From assembly GCA_017531445.1 (NCBI GenBank), contig JAFXKZ010000002.1, positions 513,286 through 577,285 on the forward strand: DNA of 64,000 bases, read 5' to 3'. How positions within the stretch are numbered: the first letter of the stretch is position 1; each line of letters begins with the position of its first letter. The stretch is from Kiritimatiellia bacterium (GTDB lineage Bacteria; Verrucomicrobiota; Kiritimatiellia; RFP12; DVOR01). A program made the translations under genes and the position numbers. The notes beneath the pieces are model-generated. The model saw only the letters and a list, made by a program, of their open reading frames with translations. It made no database searches and was not told the origin of the DNA. This document shows, piece by piece, positions 38,101-46,438 of the stretch.

Positions 38101-41100
38101 GCGTATAGAAACACGCTCCGCCCACCATTGCAACTGCATTCTTCACGCTACCAATCACTTCGGTGGTGGAGCTGACAGTTGCCTCACCTGTCGCAGTCCA
38201 ATTGGAAACGACAATGCTGGGATTACCGTTTTCATCGATTGCGCTGAGCTTACCGCCTTCTACAACAACGGTAGTCCCCTCTGCAATGTTGCCAGAGGCA
38301 TCACGGTTGAGCTGAATGGTAGCGTAACTGAATTTGGGATCATTCTCAACACTGTAAAGCTCGGAATCGGTGACAGTGATCTCCATATCGGAGCCCCAGA
38401 TGTTAAGAGCAATAGCGGAAGTCAACTCGCTATCCTTGATGGATACTGTAGCATTATCTGCAGAAGTCGGGAAGTTGATAGCGTACATCTTGCTGGTAAC
38501 AGTTACGTTTTCAACAGTGAGAGTGCCGTTGGTATTGTAGTTGATACCACGCTCTGCCGATGTTGCAACGACCGTGAGATCCTTAATCGTCACCTTCGCA
38601 CCATTGGCCGTATTGGGGACATCAATCGCACGGTCAGTGCCCGTATAGGTTAATGTCTTACCATTACCATTGATGGTGGTGTTGTACTTGATCGTAGCGA
38701 TTTCAGCATCCTCGATATCCTTGTTGATGGTTATTTCAACCAACGAAATACCACCGCCAAGGGTAATCAGGCTTCCAAGGACATCCAAGCGCTTGAGTGC
38801 TTCAGAAAGTGTCGTATGCGAACTCGGCTGAATCGTCATTCCCGCACCATTCATCGTCACCGTCATGGAAACGGCAGGCAGTTCCACCAAACCGTAAGTA
38901 CCATCATCATTCTGTTTGATGATGTAGCCTTCGGCAGGTGCTGCGTAAGCAACGTTGTCTTCAATCGGATTCGCCTCGTAAGTACCACCGGTAACTTCAA
39001 GCATACCCGTTGAAGACCCCTGACGCCCGTAGATCGTCGTAATGGTCGTAGCGGCCGAGGTAACCGCATTCCCGCTGGTTGTGGCAGCAACCGCTACACC
39101 ACCCTGCTTGGTTTCGCCTCCGGCTGTCGCAGACTGACCGGCCGCACCAATCGTCCCCATCACGGAGCCGGCCTTATTAGCAGAAGATCCTGTAGAAGTG
39201 ATGGTGTTGTCAGAGACAGTTGCATCCTTGATAATCACGTTCGTCCAAGCATCATTAGCCGCATGACCGATGATGCCACCTGCCGACCCCTTACCTGTAA
39301 TCGTGGAGCCAGTGACAGAGCACCCCTCAAAGGTAAGCGTCATAAAGACAGGACCATCATTCCCGGAGTAACCGCCGGCAATACCCACAAGACCACCTGT
39401 CCAGTGTCCACCCTTCACCGTGGAGTTCTTGAGGTGACAATTCTTGAGGGTAATTGTTTCACTTGCGGAGGGGTAACCGATAAATGCACCCACGCCGACA
39501 GTACCTATAGCATCATCCTCGTCGTTGACAATGGTCGAATCGGCGATCGTAAGATCATTGATGACAAGACCAGACTTGCCCGCCCATGTGCCGGAGAAAA
39601 GCATATCCGTCAAGCCCGTAATCGTCTTATTGTTACCGTTCACCGTTACAAACGGATAGCCGGGATCAGAAACCCGAACAGGTGTCCACGTCTTACCGGT
39701 CATGTCGATGTCTGTCAGAACATCCACCGCCACCTCACCTGTTCCCTTCGCCGCGGCATTGAGGGCTTCCTGAAGCGTGAGGTAATAGACTTCGCCAATC
39801 TTTGCTTCCACTGTCATCGGCTTGGTGTCAATCGTAACATCAACACCCATATCTGCAATGTCACCTTTATAGATGACATCCGTCAGCGGTTTCGTGCTCG
39901 GATTGCCTTCCGAATCAACGACCGTACACCCTGTAAAGGCGGCATCAACATCCTCCTTACCAAAGTCGATGTTCATCTCCTCATTGAACTTGACATTGGT
40001 CATCTGCGCATTCTGATAGAAGCGGAGCTGATTGTAGTTGCCGTTGGCAAAGGTGGTATCCTCGATTGCCACGTTGGTAATCGTTCCTGCAAACGATGTC
40101 CACCCCGTAATGACGCAGTTGTCGATCACGATGTTGCCACCGTCAGAACCATCAAAGTGGATGCCATATGTCTGCCCGGTGATCACGCTGTCCTTGAAGG
40201 TGACCGTGCCGGTCGTATAACAATAACGGAAACCATTCGCGCCAACGACCGAACAACCTTCAATCAAGACATTCTTCGCAGTGATTCTGCCACCATTGCC
40301 CGAAGGATTATTCACATTGATATTCTTGACCGTTGCACCCTCTGCTGTGACATTCAACGTGCCATTGAACGTAACGAGGTTATTCCCCTCGGCGTCTGTC
40401 GCTCCGACAACCGTGATTGCCTTGTCCACCGTCAAGCCTTGATTATAAGTGCCGGACATGATTGTTACTGTGTCGCCGGGCTGAGCAGCTGTAAAGGCTT
40501 CAGCAAGGGTGGCGTAAGGCGTAATCGTCGTTTCTGTCGTAACGACTGCTTCGCCGGCCTCAAGGACAAAACCATCAAACGCCATCAAGCCTTCGCCAAC
40601 TGCCGGTGCAACGTAACCATTGCCTTCATAATACTGTACGCCGGGAACATTCACCGTGACATCCGCTCCCGAAACGACCAAGATGTCCCCTGGCACAGGA
40701 GAATTGATGGTAGCTTTGGCCGGAGCATAGTAATACATTGCAAACAGTGCCCACGACTTGGAAGGATCAAGAAGCTCAAACGTGCCGGATTGAATCACCG
40801 CTTCGCCACCCCAAATCATGATGCCATAGGTATCGTCTACTTGAAGCGTTGCGCCGTCTACCGTCAGTTTGCCATCATCCAGCCGAATCAATCCGCCGTC
40901 ATTGATAATCACATTCCCTTCTGCATCAGGCGTCGCATTGCGGGCAATGCTCACCGTGCCGCCTTTGAGAATCAGCTCACCTTCACCGAGCACATAGAAC
41001 GCAGGGCCTCCACCGCCATAGAAGAGGTTTGAAGGATCTTTCACACCGCAAGCACCGGCAATCCATTTACCCGTTTGCGTATCGGAGGAATCCACCAACG

Positions 41101-44020
41101 TGAGTTTGCCACGGATACATGCTTCCAAAGGATTACCCGTGGGCGACTCCTGGAGCACAGTGTAACCATTGAGGTCCCACGTGATGTCATATTCAGGATC
41201 AATGCAAATCGTAGAAGAGGTGCCATGACCATATTTGCGCAAAACGACATCCTTATCTTGCTTAACATCCTCATAAGGATAAATGCGCGCAGGATTCGGC
41301 GTTGCAGGTTCATAAGCCATCACCGTATCCAAGGTCGGGAAGACACGGAAGTTGACACCTTCTGTCGTATTCGGCGAATAGACTTCCCAGCCAAAGCCAC
41401 TGACAAACTGGATATTGTTTGACGGCACTACCCCATCAGCAGACGCAACATTACGGACTCGCCCCAGCTCTGTGGAGACAAATGTATGCCCATTTACATC
41501 CACATTGACGATGCCGCCATTGGTAAAGACAGGCTTTTCTGTGCAAACAACATCCTGCAAAAGCTTAATCGTATTTCCTGCCTGTGCTGCAGCAAGGGCC
41601 GCCTGAAGCGATGAATACGTCTTCTCACCAATCTTGGCAACAGGTTCGACCGTAGCAAAGGATTGATTCTGCGTATTTGCAGGAACCGTCGTGGCCGTAC
41701 CGACATTATCCGTCTTCTCAACGACCACATTGGCAGCCGTGGCAGCCGTAGAGATGGTCGCAGTTGTCTCACCGACTCCATAATCAAGAAGGATATCCGC
41801 ACCACCCTCGGGCGTCCCCGTAAAGGTTGTGCCCGAAACCGTCAACACGGACTTACCGCCTTCCACAGAGGAAAGCACACGAACCGGAATCTGATCGGTC
41901 GCCACGTCCGCACCGCAGTTCGTAAAGGAACAATTCTCAATCGCAACCGTCTGCGTACCTGCGGCCTTGTGATTAAGGTTTACGGCCTTGTTCAAGTTGG
42001 AGAAATCAACTTTGCTGAGCGTGATTGCGCCATCCGCATTGGAGTAAACAGCTTCTTTGATAACGCCCTCAAAAGAGGCGTCCTTAATTGTGATATTAAG
42101 CGTGCCGGTCGTTCCCGTAATAAAGACTTTGCCCATATTCCGGCAACCGTCAAAAACGAGATTTACAGTGTGCGTGGTGGTCTTGGCGCCCCAAGCACCG
42201 CATCCATCCAAATCTTTCACCGTAAGGGTCATATCAGCGGTAATATCCTTACCGCCACTAGGATCGGTATTACCAATATCAAAATCGCGTTCAGCACCGC
42301 CGGAAACAGAAGCGCCATTGCCATAAACCGTGAGTGTAGCCGTTACTGGCGCATGTTGCAAAGCGCCCACATCGGCCCCGGGTTTGCAGTAGAGCGTCGC
42401 TCCCGCCGTGCCGCAAACGGCCTCAACAGCAGCTTGAAGCGTTGCATAATAAGTTGTGCCATCCGTCACAGTATCCGTGCCAAAACTTGCGCTGGTCACC
42501 CCCGAGGGAAGGACAATGTCACTCTGTTCCACCACATATTCCGAGAATGCTTGAGACGTGATTTCAACAAACTTACTCCCATTTGCTTCCTGAATGTCAT
42601 AAATCCCCAGAAGCGCATCCTCGTGCGTCACCTTGGCAAAGCCGCTCCAAGCTGAAGGCAGCGGAAGACGGAAGGTGATTGCTTTGGAGGGAGCTGCAAC
42701 CTTGACGCCTTCGGCATTCTTGGGCTCAACATTGAACGTAACCTTGGCCGTTTCGGTCGCTTCCGTCGTAACCGAAGCAAGGCTGATTTCAAAAGTCTTC
42801 ACTTCGGCTGGGAGCACCACCGGAGTTTCTTCCACCGCCGCATTATTCTGGACGCCTTCAGGAGCCGTCACATTCTCCGGAATCACCACCGTCGGTTTTT
42901 CACCCAATGTGAACGCGTAGGTTTTCCCGATAACATAACTTTCGGATTCATTCGCTGGATTATACATACGTAATTCAAGCGTCACTTCCAAATCGGGATT
43001 GGCCGTAAGAAAGTCCGGCTCGAAGAAGACGCCGCAATCAAAATCCTTGACCCCTTCATAGACATCCCGATAAGTCAACTTCAAACCGCTCTGCCCCAAC
43101 ATCTTGGCAGCATACGCCATAATCTTGAGCGGTTCGTTGGCTGCAAGTGTCACATCTTCAAAGGGCACGTTCACCCAGTTTTCCGACCACTCATCATACT
43201 GCCCGGAGAGATAACCGTTCGCTCCGCCATTAGCATTGAAGACCGTCGCTTTGTTCACGGAAAGTTCAAAGTCCGCATACCAGGAACCGAAATATTCCAA
43301 CGCCTCCGGCGAAACCTTATCTGCCTTGAAGTTGAGCGCAAAGGTCAGCTCCTCATTCGCCAGCGTGCTGACCGTTGCCGTCGGCATCAGCAAATCCTTA
43401 ACCGTATACGTAGCCGGCTCGCCGATCGTAAGCACCTTTGATGCATCATTGGGATCGGTCATCTTCAACGCGAGCGACACCTTGAAATCGGGATTGGCTG
43501 CAAGAATCGCCGGAGCTACGTAGATTGCCGCCGTAAAATCCTTTACCGAACCGCAAATATCCTCATACGTAAGGTTGGCATCATAAGCGGAAACCACCGG
43601 ATAAGAAATCCCCTCTTCCAGCACCAGACCGTCCGTAGGAATCACAATCCAACCAAACGAACCATAATTTCCGGCGAGGTAGCAATCATTCGCCGTAATG
43701 GCTTTCCGGGAATACCCGTCCACAATAGAAGTCTCTGCCAGTCCCTCAATCGACAAGTAGAAGTCGCACTTATACTTGCCATAGGCACCCGCTTCCGCCT
43801 CTTCAAGGGATTCCTGCGCCTTAAAGTTCATCACAATTTGCAACGGACGATCCACCGTTGCATCCCCGCTCGGCCATACCATATAGTTATGATCCGCTTG
43901 GGTCAACGTCACCGCGGCACACTGCGTTACCGCAGCTTTAGGCAGAGCCGCCTCCGCCATTGCCACAAAAGGCAATAAAACCACGCTGGCAAAGGCCAAC
44001 ATCCACAACTTTACTTTCAT
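35144..44020 (-). CDS. Giant secreted repeat protein (2,958 residues) with beta-helix-like segments
   Basis: This single uninterrupted frame encodes an exported protein. A signal peptide (KLWMLAFASVVLLPFVAMAEA) is followed by two related ~170-residue beta-rich domains (compare YGKYKCDFYLSIEG with FGSWYADFELSVNK, and CGSVKDFTAAIYVAPAIL with YEGVKDFDCGVFFEPDFL). At least eight units open with a pattern like IGxxxYxTLxxAlxAA (KIGEKTYSSLQAALAAAQ, KIGEVYYLTLQEALNAA, QIGDKQYESVAAALAAAR). Each is followed by parallel-beta-helix-like strands rich in V/T/N/G (TVKNINVNNPSG, NIVIDNCVITG). It ends in a short acidic tail (NNVEEEEDVEE); I see no PEP-CTERM, LPXTG or autotransporter barrel. It is probably a cell-surface or secreted adhesin or glycan-binding protein. 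GAGGAG precedes the ATG. Confidence 0.85.
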   Translation of the reverse strand: MKVKLWMLAFASVVLLPFVAMAEAALPKAAVTQCAAVTLTQADHNYMVWPSGDATVDRPLQIVMNFKAQESLEEAEAGAYGKYKCDFYLSIEGLAETSIVDGYSRKAITANDCYLAGNYGSFGWIVIPTDGLVLEEGISYPVVSAYDANLTYEDICGSVKDFTAAIYVAPAILAANPDFKVSLALKMTDPNDASKVLTIGEPATYTVKDLLMPTATVSTLANEELTFALNFKADKVSPEALEYFGSWYADFELSVNKATVFNANGGANGYLSGQYDEWSENWVNVPFEDVTLAANEPLKIMAYAAKMLGQSGLKLTYRDVYEGVKDFDCGVFFEPDFLTANPDLEVTLELRMYNPANESESYVIGKTYAFTLGEKPTVVIPENVTAPEGVQNNAAVEETPVVLPAEVKTFEISLASVTTEATETAKVTFNVEPKNAEGVKVAAPSKAITFRLPLPSAWSGFAKVTHEDALLGIYDIQEANGSKFVEITSQAFSEYVVEQSDIVLPSGVTSASFGTDTVTDGTTYYATLQAAVEAVCGTAGATLYCKPGADVGALQHAPVTATLTVYGNGASVSGGAERDFDIGNTDPSGGKDITADMTLTVKDLDGCGAWGAKTTTHTVNLVFDGCRNMGKVFITGTTGTLNITIKDASFEGVIKEAVYSNADGAITLSKVDFSNLNKAVNLNHKAAGTQTVAIENCSFTNCGADVATDQIPVRVLSSVEGGKSVLTVSGTTFTGTPEGGADILLDYGVGETTATISTAATAANVVVEKTDNVGTATTVPANTQNQSFATVEPVAKIGEKTYSSLQAALAAAQAGNTIKLLQDVVCTEKPVFTNGGIVNVDVNGHTFVSTELGRVRNVASADGVVPSNNIQFVSGFGWEVYSPNTTEGVNFRVFPTLDTVMAYEPATPNPARIYPYEDVKQDKDVVLRKYGHGTSSTICIDPEYDITWDLNGYTVLQESPTGNPLEACIRGKLTLVDSSDTQTGKWIAGACGVKDPSNLFYGGGGPAFYVLGEGELILKGGTVSIARNATPDAEGNVIINDGGLIRLDDGKLTVDGATLQVDDTYGIMIWGGEAVIQSGTFELLDPSKSWALFAMYYYAPAKATINSPVPGDILVVSGADVTVNVPGVQYYEGNGYVAPAVGEGLMAFDGFVLEAGEAVVTTETTITPYATLAEAFTAAQPGDTVTIMSGTYNQGLTVDKAITVVGATDAEGNNLVTFNGTLNVTAEGATVKNINVNNPSGNGGRITAKNVLIEGCSVVGANGFRYCYTTGTVTFKDSVITGQTYGIHFDGSDGGNIVIDNCVITGWTSFAGTITNVAIEDTTFANGNYNQLRFYQNAQMTNVKFNEEMNIDFGKEDVDAAFTGCTVVDSEGNPSTKPLTDVIYKGDIADMGVDVTIDTKPMTVEAKIGEVYYLTLQEALNAAAKGTGEVAVDVLTDIDMTGKTWTPVRVSDPGYPFVTVNGNNKTITGLTDMLFSGTWAGKSGLVINDLTIADSTIVNDEDDAIGTVGVGAFIGYPSASETITLKNCHLKNSTVKGGHWTGGLVGIAGGYSGNDGPVFMTLTFEGCSVTGSTITGKGSAGGIIGHAANDAWTNVIIKDATVSDNTITSTGSSANKAGSVMGTIGAAGQSATAGGETKQGGVAVAATTSGNAVTSAATTITTIYGRQGSSTGMLEVTGGTYEANPIEDNVAYAAPAEGYIIKQNDDGTYGLVELPAVSMTVTMNGAGMTIQPSSHTTLSEALKRLDVLGSLITLGGGISLVEITINKDIEDAEIATIKYNTTINGNGKTLTYTGTDRAIDVPNTANGAKVTIKDLTVVATSAERGINYNTNGTLTVENVTVTSKMYAINFPTSADNATVSIKDSELTSAIALNIWGSDMEITVTDSELYSVENDPKFSYATIQLNRDASGNIAEGTTVVVEGGKLSAIDENGNPSIVVSNWTATGEATVSSTTEVIGSVKNAVAMVGGACFYTLQDAIDDVVNEGYTASIVVIRDIALTETVTVPANATVTLDLNGQTVSMTKAETVTANHEMILNKGNLTIQDAVGGGKLSYQYTGASLGTSYAANTITTEPGSTLTVKSGTIENLTYEGGIIAYAVDGRTNGGLGDVTVNIEGGTITSKRQSIRIFANSTTKTGALNISGGEIIGRVIVQNASANANKAALSITGGTFNANAYKTEVLYVGGSNGATIDMTPVVSGGTFNGAIASTMTEGFISGGVFVTDVSDYCVAGYKAEQNAEGSYGIVVDPAYGKVAKVGEGYYDTLVAAVDAAAPDQTVTLLTEASGDGIIINKSITIDLNGKTYTIDGTLVGSAGTKSCGFQILSGNTVTIQNGAIVMDEDAVRGHDGLPGNNFVIQNYADFTLEDVAITGNSKTSYVVSINSGTVALTGNTSITAAGDNVAFDVYDYSSAGYAVPAVTVDTIGTIIGRIEVSEAASLAISNGTYTVAIAPEWCAEGFIPLVNGDGTYGVKQGQYLAQIGDKQYESVAAALAAARAEGVTELTITLIGANEATSTDSFNLYTETLFESVTIKQVDPSKTYYLGELYTGKRVNNGKFIFDGVNLTVTDQYIFEGNVELANNALITSTTESNCFYYYASVTIQPGSKIQGVIEDFRGGDVIVDGGKTDGSYSEMPGLQDAIMHIRWAGDSLTLKNGAYVKVNSVNEIGRLTVASGTELNVNASKLETVEYIQLDAASRLNTDTKSSITTKQVTGSGVITVTVDAFEGATKQIIAADMTGFTGTLDMVNNTECEMVYIADATGLTIMKVVAYVGNVPYATLEEIPENATGIKLLDRAAAVAAAQKVVAQSGDKVVSGGDAYDVATLLGGTFSKVVDATSQTSVLCYNYDFGVSHVQYTWADDVTLGTKVPLVNVTAAIKDADATTARTLDARALVIEVRNDAETVLRTIYVEAPAFTVQGGQVIYIHPVDVSDILTLDATLYFTVRMTDTWSNNVEEEEDVEE

Positions 44021-44075
44021 TGTATCTCCTCGTATCGGTGAATCAAACCAATAACACTCTAATCAATGTGCGGCA

Positions 44076-44105
44076 ATTATACCCCGCCCTGTAATGTATT
44101 TTCAA
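44076..44105 (-). promoter_or_regulatory. Promoter of the giant repeat-protein gene
   Basis: On the minus strand, -35 TTGAAA (44100-44105), an 18-bp spacer and -10 TATAAT (44076-44081) lie 56 bp upstream of the ATG. Confidence 0.7.
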
Positions 44106-45084
44106 CTGCTTTTACCCCCCCCCTGTTCGGGATTTCGCATAATACATTGCAACTCAATACCTTATCAAAGTTGAAAATTTTAACCCCTAAAAACACCTCT
44201 TCCACCAATAAATATTGGAACAATTTCAAACAACCGTGATTGAAGTCGTTATTTTTATATCTTGATTTAAATTTTTGATTCAATTGACATATTAACCTAC
44301 CTCAAATCACCTGCGCAAATGAAACACATGAAAAATACACAAAACTACACCATACCCCTTTCTTATCTTTCATAGAAACAGAAGACTTCTTCGGCACAAT
44401 TCATTTCACACAAGATTGATATCCTCCCGCGACACATCCCGGATGAAACTTTTTGTCACCACACGAATCCAATAACAATCAACCGCTTGCAGAAAAAACA
44501 AACCCCAACAGCCCCTGCCCACCCGCATCACAACCAAACCAGACGTTAGACAATCCTGTTTTTGAATCTCGGCGACACGCATCTTCAATCTCGCCCATGT
44601 TTCACCTTGAACATCGCCGATGTTGCGCCGCAACATCGGCGATGTTCAAAACACACTTCACCCGCTAGTTGTTCTTGACGGCATTCAACTCTTTCTCCAG
44701 TAACATCGCGATGTTCAAAACTCATTTCGCCCACCCGTTTCATGCCAAGCCCCGAAACGCCCACACCTTTACCCGGTCTTCTCCCTCACCATCCACCCAT
44801 TTCCGGTTTTTTTCACCATTAAAGCTTTTTTCTTTACCGATGGGTTGACCATACATTCGGGACAATAAGCGCACACCTCTTCATCGTTGAAGCGCCGCCC
44901 CCTACCACAACTTACTGCACAACGGAACGATTCAATCAATACACCCTCCCGGTTTTGTATCACACCACCTTGGCCGCCCCCGCGCGCCCCCTTTCGACAA
45001 AACAAACATCTCTTTCATCCACAAGGGCTTAAGGAATAAACATTAACCAAAATCATTTTTTATCTACTTTTCGTAAAAAATAAC
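44106..45084. other. Long intergenic region between the giant gene and the tRNA cluster
   Basis: Nearly 1 kb without a convincing gene. The first part is AT-rich; 44570-44720 holds palindromic repeat cluster 4. After that, C-rich sequence contains only short frames lacking coding character. Confidence 0.5.
44591..44715. repeat. Intergenic palindromic repeat cluster 4 (AACATCG-N-CGATGTT)
   Basis: This is the clearest cluster: TCGCCCATGTT (44591-44601), AACATCGCCGATGTT (44610-44624), AACATCGGCGATGTT (44632-44646) and the perfect palindrome AACATCGCGATGTT (44702-44715). Arms are 7 bp around a single variable base. The first two full palindromes lie 22 bp apart, start to start. Confidence 0.75.
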
Positions 45085-45114
45085 TTGAAATCAATCAAAC
45101 AGGTTTGCTATACT
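45085..45114 (+). promoter_or_regulatory. Promoter of the tRNA cluster
   Basis: -35 TTGAAA (45085-45090), an 18-bp spacer and an extended -10 TGC-TATACT (45106-45114) lie 28 bp upstream of the first tRNA. The expected start is near 45121. Confidence 0.75.
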
Positions 45115-45141
45115 CTTGCTCGTTTTCACGACAACCTTGTT

Positions 45142-45217
45142 GGCGAGGTAGCTCAGTTGGTAGAGCAGCGGACTGAAAATTCGCGTGTCGTCGGTTCGAT
45201 CCCGACCCTTGCCACCA
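45142..45217 (+). tRNA. tRNA-Phe (GAA)
   Basis: A 76-nt cloverleaf with an encoded CCA end. The acceptor stem GGCGAGG pairs with CCTTGCC (one G-T pair), the D-arm is GCTCAGTTGGTAGAGC, the anticodon loop CTGAAAA gives GAA, and the T-arm is GTCGGTTCGATCCCGAC. Identical to the copy at 45453. Confidence 0.97.
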
Positions 45218-45224
45218 TTTAGAC

Positions 45225-45299
45225 GCCCCCATCGTCTATCGGTTAGGACACGGGCTTTTCATGCCTGTAAGAGGAGTTCGACTCTCCTTGGGGGTGCCA
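45225..45299 (+). tRNA. tRNA-Glu (TTC)
   Basis: A 75-nt tRNA with an encoded CCA. The acceptor stem GCCCCCA pairs with TGGGGGT, the anticodon loop CTTTTCA gives TTC, and the T-arm is AGGAGTTCGACTCTCCT. It lies 7 bp after the first tRNA-Phe and is identical to the copy at 45374. Confidence 0.97.
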
Positions 45300-45316
45300 T
45301 TTCCGTGAAAATGCGC

Positions 45317-45362
45317 GATAACAGACGCGGCCTTAAGCCGTGAACATGGCGAATCTGTTATC
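45317..45362 (+). other. Structured spacer between the two tRNA-Glu genes
   Basis: GATAACAGA (45317-45325) pairs perfectly with TCTGTTATC (45354-45362); inside it CGGC-CTTAA-GCCG forms a second small hairpin. It may be a processing signal in the polycistronic tRNA transcript. It is not a tRNA as far as I can see. Confidence 0.5.
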
Positions 45363-45373
45363 CTCCAGCAGAC

Positions 45374-45448
45374 GCCCCCATCGTCTATCGGTTAGGACAC
45401 GGGCTTTTCATGCCTGTAAGAGGAGTTCGACTCTCCTTGGGGGTGCCA
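45374..45448 (+). tRNA. tRNA-Glu (TTC), second copy
   Basis: Sequence identical to the tRNA-Glu at 45225-45299, including the CCA end; anticodon TTC. It lies 4 bp before the second tRNA-Phe. Confidence 0.97.
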
Positions 45449-45452
45449 TACC

Positions 45453-45528
45453 GGCGAGGTAGCTCAGTTGGTAGAGCAGCGGACTGAAAATTCGCGTGTC
45501 GTCGGTTCGATCCCGACCCTTGCCACCA
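45453..45528 (+). tRNA. tRNA-Phe (GAA), second copy
   Basis: Identical to the first tRNA-Phe. Its last bases (CCACCA) are the first bases of the 246-bp direct repeat that flanks the defence island, so this gene's 3' end is the likely integration site. Confidence 0.97.
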
Positions 45529-45768
45529 TTTCGTGTCTGTGCCAGTCAAGCCGACTGGCTTTTTTGTTTTACATGATTGTAGGGCACCGGAGATGGGGCG
45601 ACAGGTCGTTTAAGTTATGGATCTGATGCCCGTAAGTTAATCACAATCAGTAGTCCGAATCGGCGTATTTTCTTCCTTGCAAGTCCCCTCAAAACCGCCA
45701 CCCTCGCCGTCCCAGAGAGCTAACAACCGCACTTAACCGATATATTCTTGATAGCACTTTCTATGTTT
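45524..45768 (+). repeat. Left ~246-bp direct repeat flanking the defence island (attL-like)
   Basis: It starts at the 3' end of the second tRNA-Phe (CCACCATTT) and ends at CTTTCTATGTTT. It matches 58797-59042 over its whole length with about ten substitutions and small indels. It contains the tRNA terminator. The length and divergence suggest an old duplication rather than a short recent att core. Confidence 0.88.
45541..45565 (+). terminator. Terminator of the tRNA cluster
   Basis: GCCAGTC (45541-45547) pairs with GACTGGC (45553-45559) and is followed at once by TTTTTT. It lies inside the left direct repeat. Confidence 0.88.
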
Positions 45769-46128
45769 ATGAGAAAGATGGCAGTATGTCGTATTAGACA
45801 AAGCGGGGACATCTAGATGCTGAAGCCATCGTTCTCATAAGAGTATATCAATGAAGGTGCGCCCATAACTCTTTACTATTCCGTTATGAAGAGGCCTTTT
45901 GCCTGTTATATGGAGAATATATTTATTCTGCCGAAACGATTTTTGTCGGGAATCGTCTGTTAGGCATTATTCCGATACCACCGACAACGATTCCGATCAG
46001 AAATATCTGGAACAGGCATTTAAGCAGTATGAAACAACAAGAAAAAGCCTATTCTCATAACACATATTGAAAAATACAATAAAGCCAATAAAAACTGCAT
46101 GAAACTAACATTTTTCTTGCATCCTTGT
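45769..46128. other. Island leader region without a recognised gene
   Basis: There are no convincing open frames. TTATGAGAA at 45767-45775 is answered by TTCTCATAA at 45832-45840 and again at 46052-46060, so these could be binding sites for the island's HTH protein or remnants of element ends. Confidence 0.35.
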
Positions 46129-46157
46129 TTGAAATTTCACGATAATATTGATATTAT
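46129..46157 (+). promoter_or_regulatory. Promoter of the restriction operon
   Basis: -35 TTGAAA (46129-46134), a 17-bp spacer and -10 TATTAT (46152-46157) lie 72 bp upstream of the HTH gene. It is the only good promoter I see ahead of the plus-strand run of ten genes. Confidence 0.6.
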
Positions 46158-46228
46158 ATTGTATTAAGTGGTGTATGGTGGCCCAGTTTCCAAAAGAATG
46201 AACGCTTGGAAGTTCCAAGAATACTGCG

Positions 46229-46438
46229 ATGAAGAAGCTTGATTTGATAGAAGACAGATGGCTCTCCATCAAAGAAATCGCAAAATGTCTCGGCGTTCGC
46301 CGGGAAGCCATATATGTATACCTTGAAAAGAAAAATCTCCCCGGACACCGCATCAGCAAATTCTGGAAATTCAAGATAGCCGAAGTTGATGCATGGATTC
46401 ATTCCAGAAAAGCCGCAGACAGGAGCAATTTACAATGA
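46229..46438 (+). CDS. Small HTH (excisionase/MerR-like) DNA-binding protein
   Basis: This 69-residue protein has a winged-helix motif of the excisionase/HTH_17 type: DRWLSIKEIAKCLGVRREAIYVYLEKKNLPGHRISKFWKFKIAEVDAWI. Such proteins bind DNA directly, as recombination directionality factors or as small regulators. Its stop overlaps the methyltransferase start by 4 bp, so it is translationally coupled to the restriction-modification genes and could act like a controller (C) protein. C proteins usually belong to a different HTH family (Xre-like). An alternative is a leftover excisionase of the element. Confidence 0.75.
   Translation: MKKLDLIEDRWLSIKEIAKCLGVRREAIYVYLEKKNLPGHRISKFWKFKIAEVDAWIHSRKAADRSNLQ

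Noticed and set aside
39263..41032. 589-codon plus-strand frame, and others opposite the giant gene
   Set aside because: The giant minus-strand frame has a signal peptide, ribosome-binding site, promoter and terminator; the opposite frames are Arg/His/Ile-rich shadows caused by its composition.
44591..44715. CRISPR-like spacing of short palindromes
   Set aside because: The repeats are only 11-15 bp, vary in sequence and orientation, have irregular spacing and no cas genes nearby.
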